From Acidimicrobilacustris europaeus (lineage in GTDB: Bacteria; Actinomycetota; Acidimicrobiia; Acidimicrobiales; Acidimicrobilacustridaceae): a DNA stretch of 64,000 nucleotides. The position numbers were made by a program, and so were the translations under genes. The notes beneath the pieces are model-generated. The model saw only the letters and a program-made list of their open reading frames with translations, made no database searches and was not told the DNA's origin. The stretch spans positions 930,001 to 994,000 of the forward strand of contig OZ239146.1 of the NCBI GenBank assembly GCA_965194515.1. The letters are read 5' to 3'. Position 1 is the first letter of the stretch. Each line of letters opens with the position of its first letter. This document shows, one piece after another, positions 42,539 through 50,545 of this stretch.

Positions 42539-43972
42539 ATGACTCGTCGCACGAAGATCATCGCCTCAATCGGCCCAGCCTCTGACGATCCGCGTGTCCT
42601 CAAGGGTCTTATCCAGTCGGGCATGGACATTGCCCGGATCAATCTTTCTCATGAGTCGCTTGATCTAGCGCTCGAGAGGTACCACCGGATTCGAGCCGTT
42701 GCCGCCGAGGTGGGCAAGCCAGTTGGAATCCTGGCCGATCTCCCTGGCCCGAAAGTGCGGCTGGGCAAACTGCCGGGCGATGGAGTTCTGCTTGTTGACG
42801 GCCAAGAGTTCCTCGTCACTCCGGGCACTGATCCAAGTACGGCCGAGGTCTTTCAGGTTGATTATGTAGACTTACTGACCGACGTTCATGAAGGTGATCA
42901 GTTGGTCTTCGGCGATGGCGCCGTGCAGGTGATGTCGCTCGGACGACAAGGAGACCATCTCCGCGTTCGGGTCAACCACGGCGGACACCTGACTGGTCGT
43001 CCAGGTATTCATATTCCGTCGGACCGGCTTCGCATAGCGACACCAACTCCAGAGGATCTTCGTTTCCTCGACGCTTTTGTCGATGTTGGTGTCGACATGG
43101 TTGCGCTCTCTTTCGTTCGTTCGGCTCACGATGTTCGCCGAGTCGGAACTGAACCGGCACCTCGCGGCCCGATGGTCGTCGCGAAGATTGAGACTCGCGC
43201 CGCAGTTCAGAACCTGGCGTCCATTGTGGAAGTCGCCGATGCAGTAATGGTTGCTCGCGGTGATCTCGGCTCGGAGTTTCCCATCGAGGAACTTCCGCAC
43301 CTGCAAAAAGAAATCATCCGTCGTTGCATCGCCGCTGGTCGTCCTGTGATCACTGCAACCCAAATGCTCGAGTCGATGATCCACTCACCGAGCCCAACTC
43401 GTGCCGAGGCTTCTGACGTCGCCAATGCGGTCTTCGACGGATCGTCGGCGGTGATGCTCTCAGGTGAAACCGCCATAGGCGACGATCCGGAGCATGTCGT
43501 CGATGTCATGGCTCGAATCGCTGCACGGGCCGACGAAAAGTTTGACTACGCAGGATGGCCAGCGTTGCTTGCATCGCTGCAGCTCGCCACCGGAGACAGT
43601 TCAGAGTCTCGCGTAACAAACGCGGTCACATCTGCTGCGCAACGAGCAGCGAGCGAAATTGGTGCAGCCGCGATCCTTTGCATTTCACAGAGCGGCTTCA
43701 CGGTTCGGTCAGTAGCTCGCTTCCGCCCGAAGGCGAAGATTCTTGGTTTCTCTTCAGACCCTCGAACTGTTGCTCAGCTCACGATGAGTTGGGGGACGAC
43801 TCCATACCTTCTCGAAGCAGCTGGCAGCGCAGATGAATTAACAAACGAGGCGATTGCGCTCGCTAAGGAAAAGGGTGAAATCCATCCCGGCGATCTTGTC
43901 GTCGTGGTCGGAGGTTCTCGCTTTTCGAAAGGCCGTGTCACCGACACGGTGCGCGTCATCGAAGTGCCGTAA
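42539..43972 (+). CDS. pyk: pyruvate kinase
   Basis: 477 aa. Motifs: KIIASIGPAS, MDIARINLSHES, VAKIETRAAVQNL (active-site Lys), VMVARGDLGSEFPIEELPHLQK (metal-binding Glu/Asp), and ATQMLESMIHSPSPTRAEASDV. The C-terminal allosteric domain is present. It converts phosphoenolpyruvate and ADP into pyruvate and ATP in glycolysis. An alpha/beta hydrolase follows after 4 nt. Confidence 0.97.
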   Translation: MTRRTKIIASIGPASDDPRVLKGLIQSGMDIARINLSHESLDLALERYHRIRAVAAEVGKPVGILADLPGPKVRLGKLPGDGVLLVDGQEFLVTPGTDPSTAEVFQVDYVDLLTDVHEGDQLVFGDGAVQVMSLGRQGDHLRVRVNHGGHLTGRPGIHIPSDRLRIATPTPEDLRFLDAFVDVGVDMVALSFVRSAHDVRRVGTEPAPRGPMVVAKIETRAAVQNLASIVEVADAVMVARGDLGSEFPIEELPHLQKEIIRRCIAAGRPVITATQMLESMIHSPSPTRAEASDVANAVFDGSSAVMLSGETAIGDDPEHVVDVMARIAARADEKFDYAGWPALLASLQLATGDSSESRVTNAVTSAAQRAASEIGAAAILCISQSGFTVRSVARFRPKAKILGFSSDPRTVAQLTMSWGTTPYLLEAAGSADELTNEAIALAKEKGEIHPGDLVVVVGGSRFSKGRVTDTVRVIEVP

Positions 43973-43976
43973 CGAC

Positions 43977-44747
43977 ATGAAGCGGGAGGTCAGCAACGGC
44001 CTTCACATAGGCCGTCTCGATCGGCCAAATGGCCCCCGAGTTCTCTTCGTGCACGGCGTGATGGACAGGGGAGCAACATTTCTTTCCGTCTCGCGGCAAC
44101 TTACAAGTTCTTCGTGGTTGATATACGACCGGCGCGGGTACGGGCGTTCGAGCGTCGAGACAGTGCCCGTATTCGAAGATCATGTCGTAGACCTCGTGGC
44201 GCTCATTGAACGCGAATCTCACAACGAGCCTGTTGTGGTTGTCGGCCATAGCCTCGGCGGAACGATCGCCTTGGCGGCGGTGTCTCGTGTTGCACCATGC
44301 GTGTCGGGCGTTGTTGTCCACGAAGCCCCATTGCCTTGGCTTGAGTGGTGGCCACTGCGCGACCTGAACGGACGACGGATTGAAGACGAGTCGTCGCGCG
44401 ACGCAGTAGTCCGAGTTATGGAGCGCACAGCAGGCGGGGACGTTTGGGAAGCGTTGCCAGAAGCAGTCCGAAGCCAGCGATTGTCGGAAGGTCCAGTCAT
44501 GGTCTCGGAACTTGTGGGGGCCCGCAACGGCTGTCCATTCGAAGCAGAGAGGTTGGACATGCATGTCGTGGTCTCGAGAGGCTCCCTTTCCCTTGGCCAC
44601 CGCGAGCAAGCGCAGGAATGGCTGGTCGACAACCTGCCATGTGCACGTCCACATGTGATCGACGGCGCTGCGCACAATGTTCAGTCCACGAATCCTCGAG
44701 AATTCTCAGAACTACTTTCGTCGGTGATCGAGGGTGTGATCCGTTGA
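43977..44747 (+). CDS. alpha/beta hydrolase
   Basis: 256 aa from ATG 43977. HG motif FVHGVMDRGATF, nucleophile Ser92 in GHSLGG and a terminal His in VIDGAAHNVQ. The region between resembles haloperoxidase or esterase-like hydrolases. Substrate unknown. It starts 4 nt after pyk, so it is probably co-transcribed. Confidence 0.87.
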   Translation: MKREVSNGLHIGRLDRPNGPRVLFVHGVMDRGATFLSVSRQLTSSSWLIYDRRGYGRSSVETVPVFEDHVVDLVALIERESHNEPVVVVGHSLGGTIALAAVSRVAPCVSGVVVHEAPLPWLEWWPLRDLNGRRIEDESSRDAVVRVMERTAGGDVWEALPEAVRSQRLSEGPVMVSELVGARNGCPFEAERLDMHVVVSRGSLSLGHREQAQEWLVDNLPCARPHVIDGAAHNVQSTNPREFSELLSSVIEGVIR

Positions 44748-44756
44748 CATTCGTCG

Positions 44757-44762
44757 TAACGT
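44757..44762 (+). promoter_or_regulatory. -10 box TAACGT, leaderless layout for the DUF3151 gene
   Basis: TANNNT hexamer 6 nt before GTG 44769. TTGACA at 44744-44749 is only 7 bp away, too close to be its -35. Confidence 0.4.
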
Positions 44763-44768
44763 AACGAC

Positions 44769-45215
44769 GTGACCGAATCTCGACCTGTCAACCTTTCAAC
44801 CTCCGGGCCTCCTGAGACGGTGCTTCCGGAAGAACCAGCTGCGTTGCGCCACGCCCTCGAGCAGGCAAAGCACAGCGAGTCAAACCCCCTCACCGCGATC
44901 GGCGCGATTGCGAGTGATGCACCCCGATCAAGTTCCGCATGGGCAGCAATGGGGGAGAACGCAGCATCGACCATCGAGGCCTACGCGTACTTCCGTGTCG
45001 GCTACCACCGTGGGCTCGACACCCTTCGGGCCAATGGCTGGCGAGGTTCTGGTTACGTTCGCTGGGTGCATCCCTCGAACCGCGGTTTTCTCTCCAGTCT
45101 CAACGGGCTTGCGAAAACAGCAGCGGCAATCGGTGAACTCGACGAGGCCGAACGATGCGAACTCTTTTTGCGGCAATGTGACCCCTCTTGGCCTCCGTCT
45201 GATCTTTCGAGCTGA
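44769..45215 (+). CDS. DUF3151 family protein
   Basis: 148 aa. Typical actinobacterial DUF3151: P-P-E-T-V-L-P region at the N-terminus, then AYAYFRVGYHRGLDTLRANGWRG and VRWVHPSNRGFLSSLNGL. Function unknown; all-helical by eye, with a TPR-like look. GTG start. MobA follows after 3 nt. Confidence 0.9.
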   Translation: MTESRPVNLSTSGPPETVLPEEPAALRHALEQAKHSESNPLTAIGAIASDAPRSSSAWAAMGENAASTIEAYAYFRVGYHRGLDTLRANGWRGSGYVRWVHPSNRGFLSSLNGLAKTAAAIGELDEAERCELFLRQCDPSWPPSDLSS

Positions 45216-45218
45216 CTC

Positions 45219-45809
45219 GTGTCGTTGCCGAGTTTCACCGGGGTCGTACTCACCGGTGGTTCCTCCACGAGGATGGGACAAGACAAGTCCCTACTGAAAG
45301 TTCACGGTGTTGCTCTAGCCGCTTTGGTTGCAGCAGCGCTCAGCAATGCTGGCGCGTCAGAAGTGATTGCCGTTGGGGGAGACATCGCCAGCTTGGCTTC
45401 TCTGAGGGGTATCGATCGTGCCGTTCCCGATCTTCATCCCGGTGAGGGACCCCTCGGTGGTGTCCTCACCGCGTTCGAGTGTGCTTGTGACGATGTTGTC
45501 GTGATCCTCGCCTGCGATACGCCACAAGTAGGCGCATCGACTCCGACTGCACTCGTCGCCGGTCTTTCCTCGGACCCCCAGGTGGCGGTGTCCTATGCCG
45601 TGGTCGACGATCGAATCCAGCCGCTTACGGCGGCATGGCGACGCAGCCTTGCGTGGGAGCCGCTTCAGGCGGCGTTTGATCAAGGCGTTCGTGCTCCACG
45701 AAGCGTCCTCGGAGCTCTCACCGTTTCGGAGGTTCGGACGATTGCGCCCGAAGCAGTCGAGGACGTTGATCATCCCGAGGACCTACAACGCTACGCTGCC
45801 GGTTCGTAG
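45219..45809 (+). CDS. mobA: molybdenum cofactor guanylyltransferase
   Basis: 196 aa. Nucleotidyltransferase signature VVLTGGSSTRMGQDKSLL (9-26) and GPLGGVLTA, ILACDTPQV. It joins GMP to molybdopterin for the bis-MGD form used by the DMSO-reductase family. GTG start. No other molybdenum-cofactor gene is in the window. Confidence 0.88.
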   Translation: MSLPSFTGVVLTGGSSTRMGQDKSLLKVHGVALAALVAAALSNAGASEVIAVGGDIASLASLRGIDRAVPDLHPGEGPLGGVLTAFECACDDVVVILACDTPQVGASTPTALVAGLSSDPQVAVSYAVVDDRIQPLTAAWRRSLAWEPLQAAFDQGVRAPRSVLGALTVSEVRTIAPEAVEDVDHPEDLQRYAAGS

Positions 45810-45838
45810 TACAAACCGACACAGAACGAGGGCAACCG

Positions 45839-46165
45839 GTGAGTTCAGTCCCAGAAATCGATCTCAGTGAACTTGAACGCTTGCTTGCAACGGGAGCAGT
45901 CCTCGTCGATGTTCGCGAAGACGATGAATATGCCGATGGCCATGTTGCGGGCGCTCTCCACGTCGCATTGTCGACTGTTCCTGAAAGATTCTCGGAAATT
46001 CCCTCTTCTGGCCCTGTTTATGTGATCTGTGCCATCGGTGGCCGAAGCGCCCGCGCTGCAGAATTTCTCAGGGGCCAAGGAATCGACGCGATCAACGTCG
46101 CCGGCGGAACCAACGGTTGGGTCGACAGTGGACGTGCTGTTGTTCTCGGCGATTCGTCGGTCTGA
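45839..46165 (+). CDS. single-domain rhodanese
   Basis: 108 aa. Rhodanese pattern VLVDVREDDEYADGHVAGA and the active loop VICAIGGRSARAA with Cys64 as sulfur carrier. Single-domain rhodaneses hand persulfide sulfur to acceptors; a link to molybdopterin sulfuration is tempting because of mobA 29 bp upstream but is an inference. GTG start with GAGGG about 7 nt upstream. Confidence 0.9.
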   Translation: MSSVPEIDLSELERLLATGAVLVDVREDDEYADGHVAGALHVALSTVPERFSEIPSSGPVYVICAIGGRSARAAEFLRGQGIDAINVAGGTNGWVDSGRAVVLGDSSV

Positions 46166-46174
46166 CGAACACAA

Positions 46175-47341
46175 GTGACTGATCCACAGTTCCGTATAGT
46201 CGCCACCGACGCAGATTTTGCTCGGGTCATCGATCTTCTCCGTGGCCAACCGAGTTACGCGCTCGATACGGAGTTCCATCGTGAGCGCACCTATTTCCCG
46301 AAACTGGCGCTTGTGCAGATCGCGTGGCCAGGCGACCTCGTGCTCGTGGATCCACTCGCGGTTGATTTGCGTCCGTTTGCAGAGATTCTCGACAGCGACA
46401 GCGTCGCGGTCCTCCATGCAGCAGATCAGGACCTTGAGATTCTTGAACTCGAATGCGGAACTGTCCCCAAGATCTTGTTCGATACTCAAGTCGCTTCCGG
46501 GTTTCTAGGTCTGAGCACGCCGTCGCTGACGACCATTTACGAGCGGTTCGTCGATTTCAAGGTTGGCAAAGGCGACCGTCTCACTGACTGGCTCCAACGG
46601 CCACTTACCGATGGGCAGTTGGTGTACGCCGCCAACGACGTGGCGCGTCTGCTCGAGGTGCGCGATCGAATCGTTGAACAACTCGAGGCGCGTGGTCGAC
46701 TGTCGTGGGCGTTGGACGAATGTGAGATTCAACGGGTTCGACTCCGCGGACAGCGAAACCCCGACGAGGCTTGGCGCCGTATCAAGGAAGCTCGCCAACT
46801 CAGAGGGTCAGCTAGGACTGTCGCCCGCTCTCTTGCAGCATGGCGCGAGCGTCGTGCGGCTTCGCTCGACATTCCTGTCCGCTATGTGCTTTCCGATATC
46901 GCTCTCACCGGCATCGCTCAACGACCACCGCGGGATCGCCGAGATCTAGAAAAGGTGCGGGGTTTCGACCGGGGGACCCGGGACGATGTCGTGAACGAGA
47001 TTCTGGAGGCAGTGAAGGTCGGACTCGCCGATACCTCTCCAATCGTCGACGATGTCAGCCCCGGCGGAGTCGAAAAGGACCTTCGCCCGGCCATCGCATT
47101 GATTTCGGCTTGGATCGCCCAATTGGCCCGAGACCTTGAGCTTGATGCCTCGCTCCTAGCGACACGAGGCGATATTGAGGCGTTCCTGAGAGGCGACGTC
47201 GGGGCCCGTCTCGCCGAGGGATGGCGAGACGAACTGGCCGGCCGGCCGGTTCGGAGCCTCCTCGAGGGTGGCGCTGCAGTCGCATTCGCCGGAAATGGTG
47301 AACTCGTTATTGAAGAACGGTCCCGGCGGCCTCTCTCATGA
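46175..47341 (+). CDS. rnd: ribonuclease D (DEDDy exonuclease with HRDC domain)
   Basis: 388 aa. Exonuclease motif I ALDTEFHRE (Asp31, Glu33), motif II LHAADQDLEIL, motif III YAANDVARL with the Tyr and Asp. The C-terminal half holds an HRDC domain (about 200-285) and a second HRDC-like part. It trims the 3' ends of tRNA and other stable RNAs. GTG start, 9 nt after the rhodanese gene. Confidence 0.94.
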   Translation: MTDPQFRIVATDADFARVIDLLRGQPSYALDTEFHRERTYFPKLALVQIAWPGDLVLVDPLAVDLRPFAEILDSDSVAVLHAADQDLEILELECGTVPKILFDTQVASGFLGLSTPSLTTIYERFVDFKVGKGDRLTDWLQRPLTDGQLVYAANDVARLLEVRDRIVEQLEARGRLSWALDECEIQRVRLRGQRNPDEAWRRIKEARQLRGSARTVARSLAAWRERRAASLDIPVRYVLSDIALTGIAQRPPRDRRDLEKVRGFDRGTRDDVVNEILEAVKVGLADTSPIVDDVSPGGVEKDLRPAIALISAWIAQLARDLELDASLLATRGDIEAFLRGDVGARLAEGWRDELAGRPVRSLLEGGAAVAFAGNGELVIEERSRRPLS

Positions 47342-47423
47342 GCAGAAAGAGGGCGGAGATGTCACAGGCACCCCTCGCGGGCCGATACACTCGGCGAGCA
47401 ATCTCACCGACGGGAGTTGGCCG

Positions 47424-47618
47424 TTGAAAAAGGGTCGACATCGGCGTTTCGAGGAAGCGAGAGCCCTCAAGCGCACCAACGACAATCTTGACGCGATCCT
47501 CGATGCTCGCGATGCCGAACCGTGCCCCGAGTGTGGGGCCGTGCCGGGCCACGACCACTCGTCGTGGTGCATGTACGACGCCGAGGCAGAACGCGACGAA
47601 AGCGCTTGGCCCTCCTGA
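47424..47618 (+). CDS. small Cys-containing protein
   Basis: 64 aa from TTG 47424 with GGGAG about 7 nt upstream; longer frames run into rnd. Basic N-terminus (KKGRHRRFEEARALKR), then CPECGAVPGHDHSSWC, a possible zinc knuckle (Cys, Cys, His, His, Cys). Function unknown. It lies between rnd and typA. Confidence 0.55.
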   Translation: MKKGRHRRFEEARALKRTNDNLDAILDARDAEPCPECGAVPGHDHSSWCMYDAEAERDESAWPS

Positions 47619-47662
47619 ACTTCCATCGGTCCATCACCGGTGGACCGAACTGAAAGACACTC

Positions 47663-49495
47663 GTGCCCCCCTCATCTTCAGTCCCGCTTCGTAACGTCGC
47701 GCTCGTCGCTCACGTTGACCACGGCAAGACCACCCTCGTCGATGCGCTCCTGCGTGCGACGGGTACGTTCAGTGACCACGCCGCTGTTGTCGACCGAATC
47801 ATGGACTCCAACGACCAAGAACGCGAGCGAGGCATCACGATTCTCGCGAAGGCCGCTTCGGTGACGTGGAATGACGTCCAAATCAACCTCGTCGACACCC
47901 CAGGCCACTCTGACTTCGGTGGCGAGGTAGAGCGAGCACTTTCGATGGTCGACGGCGTCATCCTCCTTGTCGATGCCGCTGAGGGCCCGCTTCCTCAGAC
48001 CCGCTACGTGCTGTCGAAGGCCCTCGCCCTCGGACTGCCGACGGTGGTCGTCGTCAACAAGGTTGACCGTCAAGACGCCCGGCCGGAAGAAGTTCTCGAC
48101 GAGATCTACCAACTCTTTATGGATCTCGACGCTGACGAGAACTCCATTGAATTCCCGGTCATTTCTGCAATCGCCCGCGACGGTAAGGCCGTCAGCGGTA
48201 TCGGTATGCCCGGCGAGGACGATGACCTCACCCCGTTGTTCCAGGCCATCGTTGACACCATTCCCGCTCCTACTGGCGACCCCGATGCACCTTTGCAGGC
48301 CATCGTCACCAATCTTGATGCGTCCGAATACCTCGGTCGATTGGCGATCGGGCGCGTTATGCAAGGCACCCTGCGCCGAGGCGAACAGGTAGCGCTGTGC
48401 GAAGAGGACGAAGGGCAGAATCCGCTTCGGCGCAAGCTGACTCAGTTGATGTCGTTCTCGGGTATCGGTCGGCTAGAGGTCGATGCCATTCGTGCCGGCG
48501 ACCTTTTTATCGTCGCTGGATTTCCAGAAGTTGAAATCGGCGACACCCTCGCCGACTCAGTGAATCCCGTTGCTTTGCCTCGACTCACTGTCGATGAGCC
48601 GGTGCTTCGCATGACCTTCGGTGTTAACACTTCGCCTCTCGCTGGTAAGGAAGGTCAGTTCCTGACTTCCCGCCATTTGCGTGACCGCCTTAACAAAGAA
48701 ATCCTCGGCAACGTATCGATCAAGGTGGAGCCAACCGAGTCGCCAGACATCATCGAGGTTTCTGGTCGTGGCGAACTCCAGCTTGCGGTGCTCATCGAGA
48801 CCATGCGCCGTGAGGGTTACGAACTTCAGGTCAGCCGACCCGAGGTCATCGTGAAGGACATCGACGGCTCGAGGCATGAACCGCTCGAACGCGCCGTGAT
48901 CGATGTTCCCGACGAACACGTCGGCACAGTCACTCAAGCTCTAGCCCCTCGAAAGGGTCGTGTCACCGACCTCCGCCCTGGCGATACTGGTCGGACCATC
49001 GTCACCGTTGAAGCTCCGGCTCGAGGTCTCATTGGTTTCCGTTCGCAGCTGCTCACCGCCACTCGCGGCACTGCACTGATGCATCAACACAACGCCGGAT
49101 GGGTTGCATGGGTCGGCGATCTCCCAACCCGTAAGGGCGGGGCAATGATCTCTGACCGTCAAGGCACCTCAACTGGTTACGCCATTGGCAATCTTCAAGA
49201 ACGTGGCGAGATGTTCATCGGATCAAGCGTTGCTGTCTATGAGGGAATGATCGTCGGCGAAAATTCTCGCAGCGACGACATGATGATCAACATCGTGCGC
49301 GAGAAACAGAAGACGAACATTCGAACTCATTCCGCAGACGAGGCCATCAAGCTCGTGCCGCCGCGTGAGGTCACGCTGGAGAACGCAATCGAGTTCATCG
49401 GTGACGACGAACTCGTTGAGGTAACCCCTCAGTCTCTTCGTCTTCGCAAGCGAATTCTTAAAGAGTCCGACCGTCGTCGGACCAACAAGAAGTAG
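47663..49495 (+). CDS. typA: ribosome-associated GTPase TypA/BipA
   Basis: 610 aa. G1 AHVDHGKTT (16-24), G3 DTPGHSDF, G4 NKVDR, then the domain II and elongation-factor-G-like domains, and the TypA-specific C-terminal part (GRGELQLAVLIETMRREG, TRKGGAMISDRQG). It binds the ribosome and helps 50S assembly and stress growth. GTG start with no clear ribosome binding site. Confidence 0.96.
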   Translation: MPPSSSVPLRNVALVAHVDHGKTTLVDALLRATGTFSDHAAVVDRIMDSNDQERERGITILAKAASVTWNDVQINLVDTPGHSDFGGEVERALSMVDGVILLVDAAEGPLPQTRYVLSKALALGLPTVVVVNKVDRQDARPEEVLDEIYQLFMDLDADENSIEFPVISAIARDGKAVSGIGMPGEDDDLTPLFQAIVDTIPAPTGDPDAPLQAIVTNLDASEYLGRLAIGRVMQGTLRRGEQVALCEEDEGQNPLRRKLTQLMSFSGIGRLEVDAIRAGDLFIVAGFPEVEIGDTLADSVNPVALPRLTVDEPVLRMTFGVNTSPLAGKEGQFLTSRHLRDRLNKEILGNVSIKVEPTESPDIIEVSGRGELQLAVLIETMRREGYELQVSRPEVIVKDIDGSRHEPLERAVIDVPDEHVGTVTQALAPRKGRVTDLRPGDTGRTIVTVEAPARGLIGFRSQLLTATRGTALMHQHNAGWVAWVGDLPTRKGGAMISDRQGTSTGYAIGNLQERGEMFIGSSVAVYEGMIVGENSRSDDMMINIVREKQKTNIRTHSADEAIKLVPPREVTLENAIEFIGDDELVEVTPQSLRLRKRILKESDRRRTNKK

Positions 49496-49498
49496 GCG

Positions 49499-50266
49499 TC
49501 AGTCCGAGCTCGCAGGAGCACGCTTCACTGATGGGTGGGGCAGGAAGACCAGCGTACCGCGTTGTTCGATGAGTTCAACAACGCGGTCATAGGCTCCTTG
49601 ACCAACGAGGGCGACGATTTCATCCTTGCTTGAGACGTAGACGGGAACATCACCGACAAATGCACGCGGATCCTCGGTGCACCACCAGTGAAAATCGGCG
49701 CCACCCTCGCCCCAGTCGCGTCGTTTCCATTCACGAAGGATGTTGGTCTCGAACTCGTTGTCGTCGATGTGGAAGTCGAGACGGACCGGCACCTGCCAGC
49801 AAACTTCGGGCTTCCAGTCGATGAAGTTCTCGCCACGAGACTCAGCGGCGGTGTGGAAGGCGCATCCGGCGCCACCGGGGAAGCCAGGACGATTCAGGAA
49901 GATGCAGGCACCCTCGTGCCGACGGGTGACCCAGTCTCCGTGGTCTTTATGAATGGGCCCGCCGAGGCTGGCGGCAACTTCCTTGAACTGCCATTCATCG
50001 TCACGAAGGCGAGGGAAGACTTCAGCGACTCGCTTGCGGTCCTCTTTGTCGGCAAAGTGCGCCCCATGTGAACAGCAACCAAGCATCGAGCCTTCGTCGG
50101 GCTCTTCTTCGATCCCGAGGCAACCATCGCCGTAGATGCACTTCCAATTGCTGGTGAGCCAAGTGGCATCGAAGGTGTACGTCTCGCCATCGAGATCGAA
50201 TGAGATCCACTCGTGGACATCATCGTCACTGATTTCGCTTCGTTGCCCGGCCATCGGTTGTTCCAT
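49499..50266 (-). CDS. Cys-rich protein, DUF3109/YkgJ-like metal-binding family
   Basis: 255 aa. The Cys pattern CIYGDGC, GCCSHGAHF, EGACIFLN, GAGCAFH, KPEVCWQVP resembles DUF3109 or YkgJ zinc/iron-chelating proteins, where CC..GA, C.F, C..H and KP..C are ligands. Substrate or role unknown; it probably binds one or more metal ions or a cluster. ATG 50266 is the longest start; Met5 is possible. It converges on typA (3 bp gap). Confidence 0.72.
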   Translation of the reverse strand: MEQPMAGQRSEISDDDVHEWISFDLDGETYTFDATWLTSNWKCIYGDGCLGIEEEPDEGSMLGCCSHGAHFADKEDRKRVAEVFPRLRDDEWQFKEVAASLGGPIHKDHGDWVTRRHEGACIFLNRPGFPGGAGCAFHTAAESRGENFIDWKPEVCWQVPVRLDFHIDDNEFETNILREWKRRDWGEGGADFHWWCTEDPRAFVGDVPVYVSSKDEIVALVGQGAYDRVVELIEQRGTLVFLPHPSVKRAPASSD

Positions 50267-50340
50267 TCAGTACATAGGAAAGAGGACGAGCGAAACTCTA
50301 GTTGCTCGCTCTGTCCCATTTGGTGAGTAAGGATGTCGCC

Positions 50341-50544
50341 ATGTCTGGAGAGTTCGACGACATCCGCCAACGCCTCGAATCGATCGCCGAGGAACTCGCC
50401 GATCTTGCAATCGTTCGGTTGCGCGAATCGATCGATGCCGGAGGACATGAACTTCCGGTCGACGAGAAACGATTAACACGTGCTCGACGCGCGGTCGAGA
50501 AGGCGATCGGACTTCTCAGCGAACCCGACGACACTCTGGACTAA
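50341..50544 (+). CDS. small helical protein of unknown function
   Basis: 67 aa from ATG 50341, AAGGA 8 nt upstream. Heptad-like helix IRQRLESIAEELADLAIVRLRE and a second RRAVEKAIGLL helix suggest a small coiled-coil dimer. Function unknown. It is divergent from the Cys-rich protein and converges on fbiC (1 bp gap). Confidence 0.65.
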   Translation: MSGEFDDIRQRLESIAEELADLAIVRLRESIDAGGHELPVDEKRLTRARRAVEKAIGLLSEPDDTLD

Positions 50545-50545
50545 T

